From: JAUVXJ01 sp034411995
Lineage (GTDB): Bacteria > Chloroflexota > Anaerolineae > UBA7937 > B3-Chlor
NCBI GenBank assembly: GCA_034411995.1
Contig: DAOUME010000005.1
Span: 107,806-171,805 of the forward strand
DNA length: 64,000 nucleotides
Reading direction: 5' to 3'
A program made the position numbers and the translations under genes. Shown here piece by piece: positions 60,959-64,000 of the stretch; position 1 is the first letter of the stretch, and every line of letters starts with the position of its first letter. The notes under the pieces are model-generated. The model saw only the letters and a list, made by a program, of their open reading frames with translations. It was not told the origin of the DNA and did not search any database.

Positions 60959-61102
60959 GTCTCGAGATGCGTGTCTCTGCACCCTCTCTGGGTTATCAAT
61001 ATCCGTGCACCGGCGCGGAGGAAGGAGGAAGAACCGCCTGGGGACCGTGGCATGGTGACCGGAATCCGGACGATACAAGCCTTCAATAGAGGGAGGGAAA
61101 AG

Positions 61103-63058
61103 ATGCTTAGGAACAAGCGTTGGTTCTTGCTGGCAAACGTGCTGATGGTGCTTGTGCTCGTGGCCACGGCGTGCGGCACTCCGGCTCCCCCACCGCCGGC
61201 GGTAGAGACGCCAGCCCCTGGGGAGACACCGGCACCCCCGCCGGCCGAGGAGACACCGGCTCCTCCGCCGCCGACGGAGATCAAGAACCCCGATACCATG
61301 ACGAGTTGCACCATCGGGGGGCCAGACTCGCTGGACCCGGCCTATGAGTATGACACGGCGAGCTACGAGATCATCTTCAACGTCTACGAGGGCTTGCTGT
61401 TCTACAACCGGGAGAGCTACACCGACTTCGTGCCTGTCCTGGCCACCGAGATGCCGGAGGTCTCCGACGATTTGCTCACCTACACCTTCCACCTGCGTCA
61501 GGGGATCAAGTTCCACGAGGGCGGCGATTTGACCCCTGAGGACGTGGCCTACACCTTGTGGAGGGGGATGATCCAGGACCGCTCAGGCGGTCCGCAATGG
61601 GTCATGCTGGAGCCCTTGACCGGCTATTATGCCATCGAGGACATAGCCGACGACATGGGTGATCAGGCGGCCTGCGAGTTCATCAAGAGCACGGTGGTGC
61701 CGGACAACGACAACTGGACGGTCACCTTCAACCTGCCCAAGCCCTTCGGCGCTTTCCTGAATATCATCGCCAGCGGCTGGGGCGTGGTCATGGACCAGGA
61801 GTGGGTGATCGAGCAGGGTGGTTGGGATGGCGACTGCGCCACCTGGCGGGACTACCACGATCCGGAGGACGTGGAGAGCGAGCTGTACAGCGCCATGAAT
61901 GGGACTGGCCCGTACAAGTTCGACCACTGGACCCCTGGCGAGGAGATCGTGCTGGTTCGCAACGACGACTACTGGCTGACCGAGCCGCTGTGGGAGGGCG
62001 GGCCGACGGGGCCAGCCTCCATCGAGCGTGCCGTGTGGAAGTACGTGGACGAGTGGGGCACCCGCTTCGCGTCCTTCGAGGCTCAGGACTGTGACATGGT
62101 GTACGTCCCCAGGCAGTACGTGAGCCAGATCGACCCGCTGGTGAAGGAGCAGTGGGACGCCATCGACATGTCGGACCCCAGCAAGATGACCATCCTCAAC
62201 GAGAATGGCATTGCCCGATCGTTCATCCACCTGCCCGCAGTATCCTCAGCAGACGTGTTCTTCAACCAGAACATCAACGTGGAGGGCGGCAACCCTTATC
62301 TGGGCACCGGGGAACTGGACGGCGACGGCATCCCGCCCGACTTCTTCTCGGACATCCACGTGCGGAAGGCCTTCAACTACTGCTTCGACTGGGATACCTA
62401 TATCGACGAAGCATGGTTGGGCGAGGCCATCCAGCGTAGAGGTCCGATCATCGCTGGTCACATAGGATACACCCCGGATTCGGAGGTGTTCTCCTACGAC
62501 CTGGCCAAGTGCGAGGAGGAGTTCAAACTGGCTTGGGACGGCGCCGTGTGGGACACCGGATTCTATCTGGTATCCACCTATAACAGCGGTAACGATCAGC
62601 GGCGGACAGCAGCGGAGATCATCGAGGCCAACGTCGAGAGCATCAACCCCAAATTCAGCATCGCCGTGCTAGACGTGCCGTGGGCGACGTATCTGGACGA
62701 GATGACCAGCAGCAGGCTACCCTTCTTCATCATCGGGTGGATCGAGGATTACCATCACCCGCACAACTGGGTGATTCCGTACATGAGTTCCTCGGGCACC
62801 TGGTCACAGTTCCAGGGCCTGCCGCAGGAGCAGTACGACCGGTACGACGCCAAGATCGCGGAGTGCCTGGCGATGCCCTTCGAGGACGCCGCTCCCTGCT
62901 ATGAGGAGTTGCAGGCCATGGCTGTTGCAGATGTCATTGACATCTTCGGGGTGCAGGCCATCGGGCGCAACTACCAGCAGCTATGGGTGAAGGGGTACTA
63001 CTCCAACCCGATCTATCCATCGGACATGTGGGTGTACCGATTCAGTAAGGAGATGTAG
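61103..63058 (+). CDS. Peptide-type ABC transporter substrate-binding lipoprotein
   Basis: 651 residues from ATG 61103 with GGGAGGG upstream; the frame extends 49 codons upstream but this is leader. The lipoprotein signal ends VATAC with Cys24, followed by a Pro-rich linker with APPP/TPAP repeats (to about 55). The rest is a family 5 (OppA/DppA) binding protein: SLDPAYEYD, YEGLLFYN, LATEMPEV, FHLRQGIKFHEG, RKAFNYCFDWDTYI. Typical for peptides or nickel. It is the first gene of a second transporter, followed by a permease. Confidence 0.94.
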   Translation: MLRNKRWFLLANVLMVLVLVATACGTPAPPPPAVETPAPGETPAPPPAEETPAPPPPTEIKNPDTMTSCTIGGPDSLDPAYEYDTASYEIIFNVYEGLLFYNRESYTDFVPVLATEMPEVSDDLLTYTFHLRQGIKFHEGGDLTPEDVAYTLWRGMIQDRSGGPQWVMLEPLTGYYAIEDIADDMGDQAACEFIKSTVVPDNDNWTVTFNLPKPFGAFLNIIASGWGVVMDQEWVIEQGGWDGDCATWRDYHDPEDVESELYSAMNGTGPYKFDHWTPGEEIVLVRNDDYWLTEPLWEGGPTGPASIERAVWKYVDEWGTRFASFEAQDCDMVYVPRQYVSQIDPLVKEQWDAIDMSDPSKMTILNENGIARSFIHLPAVSSADVFFNQNINVEGGNPYLGTGELDGDGIPPDFFSDIHVRKAFNYCFDWDTYIDEAWLGEAIQRRGPIIAGHIGYTPDSEVFSYDLAKCEEEFKLAWDGAVWDTGFYLVSTYNSGNDQRRTAAEIIEANVESINPKFSIAVLDVPWATYLDEMTSSRLPFFIIGWIEDYHHPHNWVIPYMSSSGTWSQFQGLPQEQYDRYDAKIAECLAMPFEDAAPCYEELQAMAVADVIDIFGVQAIGRNYQQLWVKGYYSNPIYPSDMWVYRFSKEM

Positions 63059-63363
63059 TCCTCAGTTAGCTGACAGGCAGGGCAAGGGCTGGTCTTTCGG
63101 CCCTTGCCCTCCATTCTCGTGGTTCGACGATGAGCAGTGTGCGCGGGTAGGGGGACGGGAGGTGTGAATCCGTTTCTCGCCCCGGCGGCGGCTGGCAGTA
63201 GTTTCCTGGTTCGCGCCTTGAGGGTCACGAGGGCTGGGTGGCAGTGGGCCTGCGTGTCGTCAGATGGTCTACTGGCTCGCCTGGCAAGCTCTTGATCGTA
63301 TCAACCAACAGTCCTTCTCCGACAGGGGTGGCTAGCTGGGCTAGACGAGGAGACAGGGAAGAT
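63059..63363 (+). other. Gap between the binding-protein and permease genes
   Basis: 305 nt with the hairpin at 63079-63110 and no ORF with coding character. The permease may be reached by readthrough. Confidence 0.45.
63079..63110 (+). terminator. Strong hairpin after the substrate-binding protein gene
   Basis: Perfect 11-bp arms AGGGCAAGGGC (63079-63089) and GCCCTTGCCCT (63100-63110) with a 10-nt loop, about 20 nt after the stop. It lacks a real T tract, so it may stabilise the mRNA or cause partial termination, as seen between binding-protein and permease genes in other ABC operons. Confidence 0.65.
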
Positions 63364-64000
63364 ATGGTAGCATACATCATACGCAGGCTGCTGGTCTTGC
63401 CAATCATCATCCTGGGAGTGACGATCCTGATCTTCGTGATGATGTCCTTCCTGGACCCCGGCCAGAGGGCGAGTTTGTACGTAGCGGCCATACCCAAGGG
63501 AGCCGGGGAGATGGACAAGATCATCGAGAAGTACGGGTTGGACGACCCCATGTACGTCCAGTACTTCCGCTGGATGAACGGGGTGTTGCATGGCGATCTG
63601 GGGTTCTCGAAGACGGGGAAGGCGCCGGTTCTGGACACGATCAAGAGGTACATTCCAGCGTCATTTGAGCTGGCGCTGTGGGCTGCTGTGCCCTTGGTTT
63701 GGATAGGGATCCAACTGGGAGTGATCTCGGCGTTGAATCACAACAAGTTGATAGATCAGGTGATGCGGGTGTTCGCCATCATCGGGTGGTCGTTTCCGAC
63801 GTTCGTATTTGGGCTGCTGGTGCTGATGATCTTCTACGCGAAGCTACAGTGGTTCCCAGCGGGGAGGTTGTCGGACTGGGCGAACCAGGTGGTGTTGTCG
63901 GCGGAGTTCACGCGGTACACGGGGATGAACACGGTAGACGCGTTGTTGAACCTGAGGCTGGACATCTTCTGGGATGCGATCAGGCACCTGATACTACCGG
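63364..64000 (+). CDS. ABC transporter permease, OppB/DppB-like (partial, cut by right edge)
   Basis: About 212 residues are visible. MVAYIIRRLLVLPIIILGVT is a typical start, with several membrane helices and a large periplasmic loop (EKYGLDDPMYVQYFRWMNGV, GDLGFSKTGKAPV). The conserved FELALWAA and FPTFVFGLLVLMIF follow. The last part of the protein with the EAA loop is beyond the window. ATG 63364 with AGGGA upstream. Related to, but not identical with, the OppB-like permease at 53776. Confidence 0.92.
   Translation, partial: MVAYIIRRLLVLPIIILGVTILIFVMMSFLDPGQRASLYVAAIPKGAGEMDKIIEKYGLDDPMYVQYFRWMNGVLHGDLGFSKTGKAPVLDTIKRYIPASFELALWAAVPLVWIGIQLGVISALNHNKLIDQVMRVFAIIGWSFPTFVFGLLVLMIFYAKLQWFPAGRLSDWANQVVLSAEFTRYTGMNTVDALLNLRLDIFWDAIRHLILP

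Larger units (their letters stand above)
60616..61102 (+). other. Intergenic region holding the promoter and leader of the SBP operon
   Basis: 487 nt before the solute-binding gene. The first 150 nt hold nothing but a small GAGGCT/AGCCTC hairpin near 60630-60645, perhaps the end of the upstream gene. The rest is the consensus promoter and structured leader described separately, then about 145 unremarkable nt and the GGGAGG site before ATG 61103. Confidence 0.6.

Overview
The window looks like a chromosomal segment of an uncultured member of the Chloroflexota (Anaerolineae- or Dehalococcoidia-like). This is an inference from several traits: a high-GC genome, a split glycine decarboxylase (GcvPA/GcvPB), short IF-2 and short EF-Ts, lipoproteins with Pro/Thr/Glu-rich linkers, a multi-GAF hybrid kinase, and a merR-like HTH-REC regulator. 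No rRNA or tRNA gene, CRISPR array, insertion sequence or prophage was seen. Most of the sequence is ordinary, densely packed chromosome.

Left part (1-9.6 kb, minus strand): a translation/RNA block, proS, then nusA-ylxR-infB-rbfA-nrnA-truB-ribF, with ribF cut by the left edge. A promoter and a leader hairpin precede nusA. From 9.6 to 12.1 kb on the plus strand are a metallo-beta-lactamase-fold hydrolase, a small membrane protein and an M20 peptidase. From 12.2 to 18.9 kb on the minus strand is an acyl-CoA metabolism cluster (RNase HI-like protein, carboxylase beta subunit, acyl-CoA dehydrogenase, SDR reductase, two thiolases). From 19.5 to 24.6 kb there is a 1374-residue five-GAF/PAS hybrid histidine kinase and an HTH-receiver response regulator.

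Middle part: a small minus-strand cluster (phosphoribosyltransferase, LOG-like protein, ThpR) and a PIG-L deacetylase; a plus-strand lipoprotein and adenine deaminase; then a metal cluster on the minus strand (30.5-36.1 kb) with a CbiMNQO nickel/cobalt ECF importer, a Fur-family repressor, two CooC-like ATPases and an OsmC protein. This set suggests nickel supply to CO dehydrogenase, which itself is not in the window. Two small proteins (an EF-Tu domain-2-like protein and a Trm112-like protein) follow. Next is the classic rpsB-tsf-pyrH-frr-uppS-cdsA operon on the plus strand.

Right part (42-64 kb, plus strand): a 7TM-GAF-HTH-like membrane protein, a macro-domain protein, a LysM lipoprotein, a Nudix hydrolase, gcvH-gcvPA-gcvPB, an ECF sigma factor with a probably frameshifted partner, an oligopeptide-type ABC transporter (two OppD-like ATPases, OppF, OppB, and an OppC with a long N-terminal extension), a TgpA-like transglutaminase, a large exported protein, and a second peptide-type ABC transporter (solute-binding lipoprotein and a permease cut by the right edge).

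The most interesting non-coding signals are two. The first is a strongly structured ~150-nt leader with a perfect-consensus promoter and a terminator-like last hairpin, ahead of the solute-binding protein (60774-60958). The second is a pair of fully overlapping opposed promoters at 36132-36165, where the plus-strand promoter would make a short RNA ending in a terminator hairpin.
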